Notes: generated from the sequence alone by a model not told the origin. A stretch of 64,000 nucleotides of DNA from Actinomyces procaprae (GCF_004798665.1 NZ_CP039292.1:2232001-2296000); one strand, 5' to 3'; positions 35,342-45,553 are shown, counted from the stretch's first letter. Numbers and translations are program-made.

Positions 35342-35764
35342 TCAGCGGAGCGTCAGGCCCTGCTGGCGGACGAGCTCGTCGGGAACGGTGTCGGGCACGG
35401 CCACGCCCTCGGCGACGGCGATGCGGTCCGACACCTCACGCAGCACCGCGGAAAGGGGGGCGTCCAGCGCCTGGCAGATGGAGGCCAGCAGCTCGGAGGA
35501 GGCCTCCTTCTGACCGCGTTCGACCTCGGAGAGATACCCCAGGGACACGCGTGCCTGGCTGGAGACCTCGCGCAGGGTGCGGCCCTGGTGCTGGCGCACC
35601 GAGCGGAGCACCTCGCCGATCTCCCGGCGCAGGAGGATGTTCTCATGCTTGTTCGTCGTGTTGTCCACGACGCCGCCGCGCCCAGCCGCGGAGGCCTGCC
35701 GCATCGGTGCGCGGCCGACCGGGCGCGCGGGGCGGTTAGTGCGGGGGTGAGTCACGTTGTTCAT
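35342..35764 (-). CDS. clgR: ClgR-type XRE family regulator
   Basis: 140-aa helix-turn-helix protein. The HTH_3 domain (about residues 47-110) reads [54 protein letters not shown], the ClgR signature; in actinobacteria ClgR activates clp protease and stress genes and lies upstream of recA, as here. The start is uncertain: ATG 35764 (MNNVTHP) was chosen, ATG 35797 is in frame, and a GTG near residue 33 would give a product closer to typical ClgR N-termini. clpX is elsewhere in this window and could be a target, though no ClgR box was confidently found near it. Confidence 0.85.
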   Translation of the reverse strand: MNNVTHPRTNRPARPVGRAPMRQASAAGRGGVVDNTTNKHENILLRREIGEVLRSVRQHQGRTLREVSSQARVSLGYLSEVERGQKEASSELLASICQALDAPLSAVLREVSDRIAVAEGVAVPDTVPDELVRQQGLTLR

Positions 35765-35942
35765 CGTGTGGCACAACCATTCATCTGCCGGATTCATTCC
35801 CGCCCCCGATGGTCCTCCACCGGTGGCGTTGTGTTGATCCTCGCCGAGAAGCCTGGGAGGAACCTGGAGGTCAAGTAAGCGTTATACAGGTCTGCCGCAT
35901 CACTCGGCAATCCGATCCAAATACCGGAGTGGCGCGGCCCGC

Positions 35943-36509
35943 TCATTGCGGATCCCGCGGGGCGTCCTGGCCGGCCTTGGCAGCGTCTCCCGGGGCTGCT
36001 TCCAGCAGCGCCCCCGCCAGGGCGAGCACCGCGGTAGTGGCACCATCCCGGACCGCCTCCCGGTCACCGGGCAAGTGCAGTTCGCGGGCCAACGTTCCCC
36101 AGGGGGAGGCGACAGCCACGTGCACGGTACCGGCCGGATGGCCGTCCGCCGCCCCCGGGCCGGCCACCCCGGTGGTCGCCAAGCCGAGATCCGCACCCAT
36201 GAGCCGAGCCACCCCGACGGCCATCTGCTTGGCGACCTCGCCGTCGACCGGCCCGGTCATGGCCAGGCGCTCGGAGTCCACGCCGAGCACCTGCTCCTTG
36301 ATACGAGTGGCGTACGCGACCACCGCCCCCACCACCACCGCCGAGGCCCCGGGCACGCTCACCAGCGTCGAGGCGACCTCACCGCCGGTAAGGGACTCGG
36401 CCGCAGCCAGTGTGAGCTTGCGCTCCTCCGCCTTGGCCAGCAGGAAGCGCGCCGCCTCCACGAGCGTGGAACGGTCGCCATCGACCGTCTGCACCGGATC
36501 GGTGGACAT
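35943..36509 (-). CDS. cinA: CinA C-terminal-domain amidase (PncC type)
   Basis: 188-aa protein made only of the CinA C-terminal domain, which in characterised relatives hydrolyses nicotinamide mononucleotide to nicotinate mononucleotide. The core motifs are AAAESLTGGEVASTLVSVPGAS, VVGAVVAYATRIKEQVLGV, VAKQMAVGVARLMGADLGLATTGVAGPG and GTVHVAVA. The N-terminal MoCF domain of full-length CinA is absent, as in most actinobacteria. The ATG overlaps the last base of the pgsA stop (TGATG). The pgsA-cinA pairing upstream of clgR/recA is conserved in the phylum. Confidence 0.92.
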   Translation of the reverse strand: MSTDPVQTVDGDRSTLVEAARFLLAKAEERKLTLAAAESLTGGEVASTLVSVPGASAVVVGAVVAYATRIKEQVLGVDSERLAMTGPVDGEVAKQMAVGVARLMGADLGLATTGVAGPGAADGHPAGTVHVAVASPWGTLARELHLPGDREAVRDGATTAVLALAGALLEAAPGDAAKAGQDAPRDPQ

Positions 36510-37114
36510 CACGCACCCCCCTGAGCACGCCCGATTCGCCGGGCCTGGATGATGTAGTCCACCCCGGTGACCACGGTGACCACCAGGGCGGCACCGATCG
36601 CGGCGTACGCGATGGCGGTTAGCGCATTGGTCGGCGGATCGGGCAGGAACAGGGCCCATGGTGTCAGCAGGCCGATGATGCCGACCATCTGCAGGGTCGT
36701 CTTGAGCTTGCCGCCGCGGGATGCCGCCATGACGGCGCGGCGCAGCATCATGAAGCGCAACACGGTGATCCCCAGTTCCCGCACGATGATGACCACCGTC
36801 ACCCACCACCACAGGCGTCCGTCAACCGACAGCAGGATGAAGGCGGACAGAGTCAGCGCCTTGTCCGCGATGGGGTCGGCGATCTTCCCGAAGCTGGTGA
36901 TCAGGTTGCGGGAGCGGGCCAGCTGCCCGTCCAGCTTGTCGGTTATGGCCGCCGCGATGAACACGACCGTGGCGGCCAGCCGCACCGGTTCACCGCTCTG
37001 GAGCATCAGCCAGATGAAGACGGGCACCAGTATCAGCCGCAGCACCGTCAACGCGTTGGCAACGTTGAGCAGCGGAGCACTTCGCTCCTGCACAGTGGAA
37101 GTCTTCGCGTTCAT
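36509..37114 (-). CDS. pgsA: CDP-diacylglycerol--glycerol-3-phosphate 3-phosphatidyltransferase
   Basis: 201-aa integral membrane enzyme making phosphatidylglycerol phosphate. The CDP-alcohol phosphotransferase motif D-x2-DG-x2-AR-x8-G-x3-D-x3-D is complete: TDKLDGQLARSRNLITSF followed by GKIADPIAD. Five to six membrane helices are visible. The ATG at 37114 starts MNAKTSTVQERS just before the first conserved helix (LLNVANALTVLRLILVPVF); upstream alternatives add only a short leader. It is coupled to cinA and divergent from the capA-like gene. Confidence 0.93.
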   Translation of the reverse strand: MNAKTSTVQERSAPLLNVANALTVLRLILVPVFIWLMLQSGEPVRLAATVVFIAAAITDKLDGQLARSRNLITSFGKIADPIADKALTLSAFILLSVDGRLWWWVTVVIIVRELGITVLRFMMLRRAVMAASRGGKLKTTLQMVGIIGLLTPWALFLPDPPTNALTAIAYAAIGAALVVTVVTGVDYIIQARRIGRAQGGA

Positions 37115-37188
37115 CACAGCAAGCTTAGTTCGCCCGAGCCCGCTCATGTGCCCGGTACACCGGCAGTTGCGCGCGTAGACTCACCCAT

Positions 37189-38505
37189 GTGTCACGACGT
37201 CGTGATTACTCAACGAGATCCCGGGGCGCCCGCCCGCGCCTCACCGGAGCCGCCCTCGTAGTCGGCACCGTCATCACCGGCATGGTGTACGTGCTGGCTG
37301 TGGGCCTGCCGTGGCCACTCGGGCCGCTCCACCCAGGCGCCTCCTCGCCGACTCCGTCGCGCACATCTGCACCACGCACCCCCTCCGCCTCGGCAACTCC
37401 CAGCCCTACACGACCACCGGACATCCGGCTGACCATCGGATATGCCGGCGACGTCCTCACCCACATGCCGGTCATTGAGGACACCGCCGACGGGCAGGGC
37501 GACATCACCCCGCTCATCGCAGCCGCAACCCCCTGGTCGGCAGGCGTGGACCTGGCACTGTGCGGCATGGAGGTGCCGGTCTCGCCCACCGGCGTCGCCT
37601 CCGGCTACCCGGTCTTCGCCACCCTGCCGACAGTGGTCTCGGCGCTTTCGGACTCCGGCTGGGACGGCTGTGCGACTGCCTCGAACCACGCCTGGGACCA
37701 GGGCTTCGAAGGGGTACTGACGACGGCGGACGCGCTCCGGGCCAATGGCATGGGCTACGCCGGCACCAACCGGACGGAAGCGGAGGCGGCCAGCGGCTAC
37801 CAGCTCTACGAGATCGTCCGTAACGGGGTGACGGTCACGGTCGCCGAGATCTCAACCACCTACGGGCTCAACGGCTTCACCGCGGAACCCGCCTGGGCGG
37901 TCGACCTCAACGACGTCGACGCCGTCGCGGCCCGTGCACGGCAGGCACGCCGCCGGGGCGCCGCCCTCGTCGTCCTGCATACGCAGATCGGCGAGGAGTA
38001 CCTGCCGCAGCCGGTGACCGCCCAGACCGAGTACGCCCGCGCCGTCGCCGCCACGGGGGAAGTGGATCTGCTCTTCGGGGCGCACCCCCATGTTCCGCAG
38101 ACCAATGAGCTCCTCCCGGGCGGCCCCGGCGGCAGGGGCATGTGGGTGTCCTACTCGGCCGGGAACTTCCTGTCCAATCAGTCCGAGGCCCAGGGCACCG
38201 TCCTCGCCGGCGTTGGCCTGTTCGTGTGGGCGGACGTGGTCGTCTCCACCGGCACCGACGGCGCCCAGGAGGCCCGGGTCGAGGCGCTCAACTGGCATCC
38301 CTTCACAGTGGACAACCTCGGTGGACACCGGCTCGTCGACCTGGCGGCGGCCCAGCGGGGCGAGATCGACGCGGGCTGCACCCTCAGCGCCGCGGAGATA
38401 GACCGGCGCTGGCGGGCAGTCATGGACACCGTCAACAATGAGACCTACTCCGACACGATCCCGGTACCGACAGGACAACCGCCGGTGGCCCTGCCCAGGT
38501 CCTGA
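37189..38505 (+). CDS. CapA family (PGA_cap) secreted phosphoesterase-like protein
   Basis: 438-aa protein with an N-terminal membrane anchor (AALVVGTVITGMVYVLAVGL), a Ser/Thr/Pro-rich linker to about residue 78 and a CapA-type metallophosphoesterase-fold domain. Family features include IGYAGDVLTH at the start of the domain, DLALCGMEVPVS, CATASNHAWDQGFEG, and LLFGAHPHVPQ. CapA-like proteins are linked to poly-gamma-glutamate capsule formation, but no capB or capC is nearby, so a polyglutamate role is not supported here. It starts at a GTG with no strong ribosome-binding site, 74 bp from the divergent pgsA. Confidence 0.85.
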   Translation: MSRRRDYSTRSRGARPRLTGAALVVGTVITGMVYVLAVGLPWPLGPLHPGASSPTPSRTSAPRTPSASATPSPTRPPDIRLTIGYAGDVLTHMPVIEDTADGQGDITPLIAAATPWSAGVDLALCGMEVPVSPTGVASGYPVFATLPTVVSALSDSGWDGCATASNHAWDQGFEGVLTTADALRANGMGYAGTNRTEAEAASGYQLYEIVRNGVTVTVAEISTTYGLNGFTAEPAWAVDLNDVDAVAARARQARRRGAALVVLHTQIGEEYLPQPVTAQTEYARAVAATGEVDLLFGAHPHVPQTNELLPGGPGGRGMWVSYSAGNFLSNQSEAQGTVLAGVGLFVWADVVVSTGTDGAQEARVEALNWHPFTVDNLGGHRLVDLAAAQRGEIDAGCTLSAAEIDRRWRAVMDTVNNETYSDTIPVPTGQPPVALPRS

Positions 38506-38567
38506 GACCGCCGAGCCTCAGCGGGCGGCCGACTCCTCCCCGTCACCGGCACTGACCGGCGCGGAGG

Positions 38568-41294
38568 TCACCAGGAGGCGCCGCGGCCGGTGAGGCTCCA
38601 CGCGTCCTCGGAGTCCTCCTCGGCCGCCAGGTCATCCCAGGACTCCGACTCGCTCATGCCCCGGTCCGCCTCCAGCGGATCCGCAGCGTAACGGTCGGCG
38701 GATGACGCGGCGTCGGGCGTGGGCGCGTCGGCGTCACCGGCGGCGCCCGCATCGGGTGCGGCGTCGGCATCCTCACTGCCGGGCGCGGCCCCCTCACCCT
38801 TGATCCAGGCGAGGGTCTCCTCCAGCTGCTCGGGCTGGACCAGCACCTCCCGGGCCTTGGACCCCTCGGAGGGCCCCACGACCTCGCGGGTCTCGAGCAG
38901 GTCCATGAGTCGGCCGGCCTTGGCGAAGCCGACTCGCAACTTGCGCTGCAGCATGGAGGTGGAGCCGAACTGGCTGGTGATGATCAGCTCGGCGGCCTGC
39001 AGTAGCAGGTCCATGTCGTCGCCGATCTCCTCGTCGATCTGCTTCTTGACCTCCGGGACGATCACGTCCTCCCGGTAGTCGGGCTGCAGCTGCCCCTTGA
39101 CATGGTCGACGACGGCGCGGATCTCGGACTCGGTTACCCACGAGCCCTGCACGCGCACGGGGGCGGAGGCGCCGGGACCCAGGTACAGGGCGTCGCCCTG
39201 GCCGGTGAGGGTCTCGGCACCGTTCTGGTCCAGGATGACGCGCGAGTCCAGCTGCGAGGCGGTGGCGAAGGCCAGGCGGGAGGGCACGTTGGACTTGATG
39301 AGTCCGGTAACCACCTGCGCGACCGGCCGCTGGGTGGCCAGCACCAGGTGGATGCCGGCGGCACGCGCCAACTGCGTGATGCGCTGGATGGAGGCCTCCA
39401 CGTCCTTGGGCGCGGTCATCATCAGGTCGGCGAGCTCGTCCACCACCACCAGCAGGTAGGGGTAGGGGGCGATCACGCGCTGGGATCCGGGCAGGGGCTG
39501 CACCTCCCCGGCACGCACCGCCTTGTTGAAGTCGTCGATGTGCTTGAAGCCGAAGGAGGCCAGGTCGTCGTAGCGGGCGTCCATCTCCCGCACCACCCAC
39601 TCCAACGCCTCGGCCGCCTTCTTCGGGGAGGTGATGATGGGGGTGATCAGGTGCGGGATGCCCTCGTATATGGTCAGCTCCACCCGCTTGGGGTCCACCA
39701 GCACCATGCGTACCTCCTCGGGCGTGGCCCGCATCATGATGGAGGTGATCATGGAGTTGACGAAGGAGGACTTTCCGGAGCCGGTCTGGCCGGCGACCAG
39801 CAGGTGCGGGGTCTTGGCCAGGTTGGTGACGACGTAGTCGCCCTCGACGTCCTTGCCCAGGCCCACCACCAGCGGGTGGGTCTGCTTCTTGGCGGCCTGG
39901 GAGCGCAGCACGTCGCCGAGCTTGACCATCTCGCGGTCGGAGTTGGGGATCTCCACGCCGATGGCGCTCTTGCCCGGGATCGGGGTGAGCAGGCGGATCT
40001 CGTCCGAGCCCACCGCGTAGGCGATGTTCTTGGCCTGGCTGGTCACCCGGGACACGTTCACGCCGCGGCCCAGGTGTACCTCGTAGCGGGTGACCTGTGG
40101 GCCGCGCGTGTAGCCGGTGACGGTCGCGTCCACCCCGAACTCGGTGAACACGTCCTGGAGCTTGTTGACGATCGCGTCGTTGGCGTCGGTGCGGGTGGCG
40201 TGGCCGTGGCCGGGCTCGAGCAGCGCGTCCTCGGGCAGGCTGTACGTGGAGCCGTCCGGCAGCTCCATCTGCCCCAGCGCGATGGCGTCGGCGAAGTCCT
40301 GCTCCTCCGAGACGGCCGGGGTCTCCTGGGTGTCGGCGTCCGGATCCGCGCCGCCGACGGGCGTGGCGGGCATTGTGGATGCGGCGGGCGCGGCCGCACT
40401 CGCCTTGGCCCTGCCGCCCTTGGTGGTCTTCCCGCGGCGGCGCGCGGGCGCGGCGTCGGCCTCGGGCTCCAGCGGGACATCGACCGGAGGGTCGGGCAGC
40501 ATGTCGGTGGGTGCGTCGCTGGGCACGACGGCGTCGACGGCGTCAAAGGCGACCGTGGCCGCCTGGGGGCGGGGGGTGGTGCGCTTACGGCGACCACTGC
40601 CCCGGGACCGCTTGTCGGTCTCGATGGCGCTGCGGAAGGCCTCATCGCCGTCGTAGGCGTCCAACCTGGTGGTGGGGGCGGCGGGGTCCGGGCCGGAGAC
40701 CGCGTCACGCACCCGATTCAGGGTGCGGGTGGCGAGGCTGCTGTTTCCGCCGGGCGCTGCCCCGCGGCGCTCGGCCAGGTACTCGCGGATCTCAGCGACC
40801 GTCTTCCCGGAGATCACCAGGGCGGAGAAGGCAATGAGCAGGATGAACAGGATGACGGCGCCGACCGCGCTGAACAGCGTGGCCAGCGGGTAGCCGACCA
40901 CCCATCCCAGCAGTCCGCCGGCGTCCTCCAGCGGGGCGATGCCGAAGTCGAGGGAGGGGTTCCCGCGGCACACGTGAATGATGCCGACCACGCCGGTGAG
41001 CACCCCGAGGCTGCCGACGCCTACCCGAATATGGGTCGCCCCCAGCGTGCGGGCGCGCAGCATGGCCACGCCCAGGGCCGCGAGCAGTACGGGCACGATG
41101 ATGCCGAGGACGCCCAGGGGGCCGGCGGCGATGTGATGCAGTACGCCGCCTGCGGCTCCGGAAACACCGAACCACTCGCGCAGTCCGATCACAACGGCTA
41201 GCGCCAGTACGACGAACGCCCAGCCGGTGCGGCGGTAGCGTCCGCCGGAGGGCCGGGAGGGGGGCGGCGAGGTCTTAGTGCGACGATTGGCCAT
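38568..41294 (-). CDS. ftsK: DNA translocase FtsK/SpoIIIE
   Basis: 908-aa chromosome-segregation motor. Four N-terminal membrane helices lie at about 25-175, then a long low-complexity linker rich in Ala, Pro and Asp to about residue 380. The motor domain has Walker [11 protein letters not shown] near residue 500 and Walker [14 protein letters not shown] near 618. The C-terminal winged-helix gamma domain ([26 protein letters not shown]) reads KOPS-type sequences. After it comes an acidic Asp/Ala/Pro tail of about 80 residues. ATG 41294 starts MANRRTKTS. It lies 54 bp downstream of the PfkB-like gene and is convergent with the CapA-like gene. Confidence 0.95.
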   Translation of the reverse strand: MANRRTKTSPPPSRPSGGRYRRTGWAFVVLALAVVIGLREWFGVSGAAGGVLHHIAAGPLGVLGIIVPVLLAALGVAMLRARTLGATHIRVGVGSLGVLTGVVGIIHVCRGNPSLDFGIAPLEDAGGLLGWVVGYPLATLFSAVGAVILFILLIAFSALVISGKTVAEIREYLAERRGAAPGGNSSLATRTLNRVRDAVSGPDPAAPTTRLDAYDGDEAFRSAIETDKRSRGSGRRKRTTPRPQAATVAFDAVDAVVPSDAPTDMLPDPPVDVPLEPEADAAPARRRGKTTKGGRAKASAAAPAASTMPATPVGGADPDADTQETPAVSEEQDFADAIALGQMELPDGSTYSLPEDALLEPGHGHATRTDANDAIVNKLQDVFTEFGVDATVTGYTRGPQVTRYEVHLGRGVNVSRVTSQAKNIAYAVGSDEIRLLTPIPGKSAIGVEIPNSDREMVKLGDVLRSQAAKKQTHPLVVGLGKDVEGDYVVTNLAKTPHLLVAGQTGSGKSSFVNSMITSIMMRATPEEVRMVLVDPKRVELTIYEGIPHLITPIITSPKKAAEALEWVVREMDARYDDLASFGFKHIDDFNKAVRAGEVQPLPGSQRVIAPYPYLLVVVDELADLMMTAPKDVEASIQRITQLARAAGIHLVLATQRPVAQVVTGLIKSNVPSRLAFATASQLDSRVILDQNGAETLTGQGDALYLGPGASAPVRVQGSWVTESEIRAVVDHVKGQLQPDYREDVIVPEVKKQIDEEIGDDMDLLLQAAELIITSQFGSTSMLQRKLRVGFAKAGRLMDLLETREVVGPSEGSKAREVLVQPEQLEETLAWIKGEGAAPGSEDADAAPDAGAAGDADAPTPDAASSADRYAADPLEADRGMSESESWDDLAAEEDSEDAWSLTGRGASW

Positions 41295-41348
41295 GATGGT
41301 CGCAACGCTACCCGCGCGTCCCCGAGGCGGCGGGCCAGCCACGCCGGG

Positions 41349-42314
41349 TCACTCGCGCAGGAACGCGTCTATCTCATCTCGTCGGGGAGCACGGGCCGGG
41401 CCGATCCGGCTGACGGCCTCGGCCGCGGCGGCGTTAGCCCGCCGAGCCGCGGCCACGACGTCGAGGCCGTCCATGAGACCGACCACGAGCACGCCCGTAT
41501 GAGTATCGCCGGCACCGGTGGTGTCCACCACGTCACGGGCGAATCCGGGCACCTCGATGCGGTCGCCTCCCGATGGCCACATCACGCAGCCGTGTACTCC
41601 GGTGCGTCGCACCAGCAGCCCGTCGGGGCAGGCGCGGCGCAGCGCCTCGGGGCTGCCCAGGCGGGCGGTGAGCTGCATGGTCTCGAAGTGATTGCCGGTC
41701 AGCAGGGTGGTGCGGCGCAGGATGGGCAGCAGCACGTGATCGGGAATCTCCGGCTGGACGGGACCGAGGTCGATGACGAGCCCGACGCCCTCGGGCAGAT
41801 CCAGCAGCCAGGAGGTGAGTACGTCCCGGCTGGAGCGATGGACCAGGTCGTAGCCGGTGGCGTAGACCCAGTCGCCCTCCTGCAGCTCCAGACGCTGAAG
41901 ATCCTCCAGCTGCGGCTCGGCCTCCACCCCCTCCGTGGTGATGAAGGTGCGCCTGCCACTGGGCTCGATCAAGGTGGTGCAGGTGCCGATGTCGCCTACC
42001 AGCTCCTCCACCAGCAGCTCGACGCCGTCGTGCATCATGGTCTCCCGCACCTGGGCGGAGTTGGGTCCGGTACCCAGGGTGGCCGCGAGGGCCGCGGGCA
42101 GCCCCTGGCGGGCGACGGCGGAGACCACCGTGTAGCCGCCACCCACCGTCGGTCCGGCGGAGGTAGCCGTGACGGCCCCACCGGGAGCGGGGATGCGCTC
42201 GACGTGCAGGGGCAGGTCGATCAGGACCGAGCCGGTGGAGATGAAGCAGGCCGGGCGGCGCATCGCCCGGTGACCGTTCCCCTTGCTGATCAGTGTGCTG
42301 CGGAGCGCGCTCAT
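41349..42314 (-). CDS. PfkB family carbohydrate/nucleoside kinase
   Basis: 321-aa ribokinase-superfamily kinase. The glycine-rich N-terminal block is PTVGGGYTVVSAVARQGLPAALAATLG, and the second signature DTTGAGDTHTG at 264-274 holds the catalytic base Asp270 and anion hole. The substrate (sugar, nucleoside or other) cannot be read from sequence. Its ATG overlaps the rnj stop (ATGA), so it is co-translated with RNase J; ftsK follows 54 bp later. A second in-frame start at MRRPACF (residue 18) is possible. Confidence 0.88.
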   Translation of the reverse strand: MSALRSTLISKGNGHRAMRRPACFISTGSVLIDLPLHVERIPAPGGAVTATSAGPTVGGGYTVVSAVARQGLPAALAATLGTGPNSAQVRETMMHDGVELLVEELVGDIGTCTTLIEPSGRRTFITTEGVEAEPQLEDLQRLELQEGDWVYATGYDLVHRSSRDVLTSWLLDLPEGVGLVIDLGPVQPEIPDHVLLPILRRTTLLTGNHFETMQLTARLGSPEALRRACPDGLLVRRTGVHGCVMWPSGGDRIEVPGFARDVVDTTGAGDTHTGVLVVGLMDGLDVVAAARRANAAAAEAVSRIGPARAPRRDEIDAFLRE

Positions 42315-43996
42315 GCTTCGATTACCACGGGCACGATCATGGGCCGACGGCGCAGGCGGCGACCGATCCAGCGCCCGAGGGTGCGGCGCATCGCCTGCTG
42401 GAGGGAGTGGGCGTCGGCGTTGCCCTTGTCCAGGGCCTCGGCCAGCGCGTTGGTGACATCGGGCAGGATCTCGTCGAACACGGAGGGGTCCTCCGCGACT
42501 CCGCGCGCCTGAATATCCGGTCCGGCCAGGATGGTGCCCGTGGAGGTCTCGACCACCGCGTATACGGACACGAAGCCCTCCTCGGCGAGGATGCGGCGGT
42601 CCTTGAGCTCGGACTCGTCGATCTCTCCGATTGAGGACCCGTCGACGTACACGTAGCCGCACGGCACCTGGCCGACGATCCGGGCCCTGCCGTCGGCCAG
42701 GTCCACCACGACCCCGTCCTCGCACAGCATCACGCGACCGGGATCGACTCCGGTCTTGACGGCGAGGGCGCCGTTGGCCACCAGATGCCGGACCTCGCCA
42801 TGGATGGGCATCACATTGCGGGGGCCGACGATGTTGTACACGTGCAGCAGCTCCTCGGAGGAGGCGTGCCCGGAGACGTGCACCCTGGCGTTGCCCTGGT
42901 GGACCACCCGCGCACCCAGGCGCATGAGCTGGTTGATGACCCGATTCACCGAGTTCTCGTTGCCGGGAATCAGGGAGGAGGCGAAGATGACCGTGTCTCC
43001 GGGCTCAACGGTGACGGAGCGGTGCTCCCCGTGCGCCATGCGGGACAGTGCCGCCATGGGCTCGCCCTGGGAGCCGGTGACCATGAGTACCCGCTCATCC
43101 GGCGGCAGTGACGCCAGGTCGCGGGCGTTGATGAGCACGCCCTCGGGGACGTTCAGATAGCCGCGCTCGGCGGCAATCCCCATGTTGCGGACCATGGAGC
43201 GACCGATCAGGGCGACCCGGCGGCCGTGCAGGGCGGCGGCGTCGAGGACCTGCTGCACCCGGTGCACGTGGCTGGCGAAGGAGGCCACGATGATCTGCTG
43301 GTCGGACTCGGCGAACACGCCGTCGAGCACCGGGCCGATCTGATTCTCGTGCCCGATCATGCCGGGCACCTCGGCGTTGGTGGAGTCCACGCAGAACAGG
43401 TCCACGCCCTCGTCGCCGAAGCGGGCGAAGGAACGCAGGTCGGTGATGCGCCCGTCAATGGGTAGGGAGTCGATCTTGAAGTCCCCGGTGATCAGCACCG
43501 AGCCCGCCGCGGTGCGGATCATGGCGGCCATCGCATCCGGGATGGAGTGGTTGACCGCGACGAACTCCAGCTGGAAGGGCCCGTAGCTGACCTGCTCGTG
43601 CTCCTCCACCACACGCAGCACCGGGTGCAGGCGGTGCTCGGCGAGCTTGGCGGAGACGAATGCGAGGGTCAGGTCCGAGCCGACCAGGGGGATGTCCTCC
43701 CGCAGCCGCAACAAGTAGGGCACGCCGCCGATGTGGTCCTCATGACCGTGGGTCAGCACCATGGCGACCACGTCATCGAGCCGGTCCTCGATGTAGGTGA
43801 AGTCGGGCAGGATCAGGTCGACGCCGGGCTGGTCCTCCTCTGGGAACAGGACACCGCAGTCGACGATCAGCAGCTTTCCGTCGACCTCGAAAACGGTCAT
43901 GTTGCGCCCGACCTCGCCGAGTCCGCCCAGGGGCACGATGCGCATCGCACCGTCGGGAAGCGGGCCGGGGGCACTGAGCTTGTGGAAGTTGGTCAC
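42311..43996 (-). CDS. rnj: Ribonuclease J
   Basis: 561-aa metallo-beta-lactamase/beta-CASP ribonuclease with 5'-3' exo- and endonuclease activity on mRNA and rRNA precursors. The metal-binding motif HGHEDH is at 83-88; IADGDFK-type ITGDFKID and HVSGHASSEE blocks follow, and the C-terminal domain is complete. The GTG at 43996 (VTNFHKLSAPGPLPDG) was chosen; the frame is open upstream into the tRNA terminator, which cannot be coding. In many actinobacteria the gene stands next to dapA, but here it leads a unit with the PfkB-like gene and ftsK. Confidence 0.94.
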   Translation of the reverse strand: MTNFHKLSAPGPLPDGAMRIVPLGGLGEVGRNMTVFEVDGKLLIVDCGVLFPEEDQPGVDLILPDFTYIEDRLDDVVAMVLTHGHEDHIGGVPYLLRLREDIPLVGSDLTLAFVSAKLAEHRLHPVLRVVEEHEQVSYGPFQLEFVAVNHSIPDAMAAMIRTAAGSVLITGDFKIDSLPIDGRITDLRSFARFGDEGVDLFCVDSTNAEVPGMIGHENQIGPVLDGVFAESDQQIIVASFASHVHRVQQVLDAAALHGRRVALIGRSMVRNMGIAAERGYLNVPEGVLINARDLASLPPDERVLMVTGSQGEPMAALSRMAHGEHRSVTVEPGDTVIFASSLIPGNENSVNRVINQLMRLGARVVHQGNARVHVSGHASSEELLHVYNIVGPRNVMPIHGEVRHLVANGALAVKTGVDPGRVMLCEDGVVVDLADGRARIVGQVPCGYVYVDGSSIGEIDESELKDRRILAEEGFVSVYAVVETSTGTILAGPDIQARGVAEDPSVFDEILPDVTNALAEALDKGNADAHSLQQAMRRTLGRWIGRRLRRRPMIVPVVIEA

Positions 43997-44061
43997 GGCT
44001 GCGAGTGTAGCCACTCCCGCCACCGGACCGCGCTGGTCCGCCGCGAGCACCGGCACCAGTG

Positions 44062-44091
44062 AAAAAAGACCCGGCCGCGAGGGCCGGGTCT
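44062..44091 (-). terminator. Intrinsic terminator of the tRNA operon
   Basis: AGACCCGGCC and GGCCGGGTCT form a perfect 10-bp stem (44067-44091), followed on the minus strand by a run of six T (44062-44067). It lies about 45 bp beyond the last tRNA gene in the direction of transcription. It separates the tRNA operon from rnj. Confidence 0.9.
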
Positions 44092-44133
44092 GCTCTTCAT
44101 ATCGCGCTGGTGCCAAGAACTGCTTGGCGCTGG

Positions 44134-44206
44134 TACCCCGTACCGGATTTGAACCGGTGCTGCCGCCGTGAGAGGGCGGTGTCCTGGGCCGCTAGACGAA
44201 CGGGGC
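44134..44206 (-). tRNA. tRNA-Glu (CTC), copy 2
   Basis: 73-nt cloverleaf: acceptor stem GCCCCGT with ACGGGGT (closing G-T wobble), anticodon loop CTCTCAC with anticodon CTC, T arm CCGGTTCAAATCCGG, discriminator A. CCA follows directly in the genome (44131-44133). Identical to the copy 34 bp upstream apart from this encoded CCA. Confidence 0.95.
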
Positions 44207-44240
44207 CTGCCATCGGATTCCGCATGGGAACCGTGGCTCG

Positions 44241-44313
44241 TACCCCGTACCGGATTTGAACCGGTGCTGCCGCCGTGAGAGGGCGGTGTCCTGGGCCGCT
44301 AGACGAACGGGGC
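44241..44313 (-). tRNA. tRNA-Glu (CTC), copy 1
   Basis: 73-nt gene identical to the following tRNA-Glu over its whole length: acceptor GCCCCGT/ACGGGGT, anticodon CTC. The discriminator A is followed by CGA, so CCA is not encoded here. It is part of the same minus-strand operon. Confidence 0.95.
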
Positions 44314-44395
44314 TCGGATATGGAATTTGTACGAGGTACTGAGGCCGCATTTTGCCCCGGAATCGGCGGTCAATCAACGACGTATCAGTACTCGG

Positions 44396-44467
44396 CTGGG
44401 GTACCAGGACTCGAACCTAGAATGGATGAACCAGAATCACCTGTGTTGCCAATTACACCATACCCCA
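44396..44467 (-). tRNA. tRNA-Gln (CTG)
   Basis: 72-nt cloverleaf: acceptor TGGGGTA with TACCCCA, anticodon loop TTCTGGT with anticodon CTG, T arm CTAGGTTCGAGTCCTGG, discriminator G. First gene of the operon; a promoter lies about 45 bp upstream. The weak acceptor base pair T1-A72 is typical of tRNA-Gln that is charged by GluRS and then amidated by GatCAB. Confidence 0.95.
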
Positions 44468-44512
44468 AGAGATTGGTGCGCCTGAGCGGCTAACGCCCGG
44501 GCAGCGATCGGT

Positions 44513-44541
44513 AATCTACACGGCCGACCGCCCGACGCCAA
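44513..44541 (-). promoter_or_regulatory. Promoter of the tRNA operon
   Basis: On the minus strand, -35 TTGGCG (44536-44541) and -10 TAGATT (44513-44518) are separated by 17 bp. The predicted start of transcription is about 40 nt before tRNA-Gln. It matches sigma-70-type promoters of housekeeping genes in actinobacteria. Confidence 0.65.
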
Positions 44542-44752
44542 GTCAGATCGCCGTGAGTGCAGACACACCACGCACAGGACCGGCAGGACCGATGCGCGGG
44601 ACGCCCGCATCACCAGGACGCCCCAACCATCCACGCCGGCGGAACGGGGAGCTCTCCCCTGCCGCAGTTGGTGCAACAGCGGCCCTCGCACCCTAGACTG
44701 CTTCCACCGTACGCTTTACCAACCCGTGTCCAACCCCTTCCCGGAGGCAACG

Positions 44753-45553
44753 ATGACTTCACCTCAGTTCCCGTCCGCACGCCCGGCCGCACGCGCCCTG
44801 GCCGTCGCACTCTGCCTGAGCTCAAGCCTCGCCCTGGGCGCCTGCGGCTCCGGCTCCGGCTCCGACAACGCCTCGGGCGCCGCCACCGCGGCCAGCGGCT
44901 CCGGCCTGTCACTGCGCGACTCCACGCCCGTCACCGTCCCCACAATCGAGTCGCAGCCGAGCCCGTCGTCGGCCGGAGGCCTGAGCGACCGCGGCACCGA
45001 GGCGCCGACGGTGGCCGCACCCACGAAGGACTCATGGACCGCACCGGCACTGAAGTTCTACAACGAGGACACCTCCGTGTGGTACCAGGACGACTCCGTG
45101 GTCAACACCGACGCCGTCTCCGACGAAGGCAACATCGAGGGCTACCGAACCTGGGACCACACCTGCATCGGCTACGAGACGCGTGACATCTCCGAGCGCA
45201 TCCACAACCTCGGTCTGGATGACGACACCATGAGCTCGCTGCTGGTTCCCGTGAATGAGTCCGTGATCACCGACTACGACGAGACCGGACGGGAGACCCT
45301 GGACCTGGTGCGCGATGACGGCGGCACCATGGAGGGGTACTCGGTGACCTGGACCGGCACGTTCAACTACGACGACGGCTCCACCGAGGCCGTGGAGGGC
45401 TACAAGTTCGCCCGCGCCGTAGGCGACGCCGGGCTGGACTTCAGCGTGCTGATCATCTGCGCCAGCGGCTCCAACGTCTCCGCCGCCCAGTGGAACACGA
45501 TCCTGTCCGGAATCCGCATTGAGGGGCTCAAGGCCGGCAAGATGAGCAGCTGA
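44753..45553 (+). CDS. Putative lipoprotein, 266 aa
   Basis: Exported lipoprotein of unknown function. The signal peptide (SARPAARALAVALCLSSSLA) ends in lipobox LGAC with Cys 31, followed by a Gly/Ser/Ala linker to about residue 85. The mature domain is compact (WTAPALKFYNEDTSVWYQDD to SGIRIEGLKAG) and contains two cysteines, in HTCIGYE and IICASGS, which could form a disulfide. GGAGG precedes the ATG at 44753. It is divergent from the tRNA operon and convergent with gltX. The mature part does not resemble a family known to me. Confidence 0.82.
   Translation: MTSPQFPSARPAARALAVALCLSSSLALGACGSGSGSDNASGAATAASGSGLSLRDSTPVTVPTIESQPSPSSAGGLSDRGTEAPTVAAPTKDSWTAPALKFYNEDTSVWYQDDSVVNTDAVSDEGNIEGYRTWDHTCIGYETRDISERIHNLGLDDDTMSSLLVPVNESVITDYDETGRETLDLVRDDGGTMEGYSVTWTGTFNYDDGSTEAVEGYKFARAVGDAGLDFSVLIICASGSNVSAAQWNTILSGIRIEGLKAGKMSS

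Noticed and set aside
44111..44126. Second terminator after the tRNA genes
   Set aside because: GCCAAG/CTTGGC can form a small hairpin, but it has no T-tract and a strong intrinsic terminator follows; it may be a processing signal.
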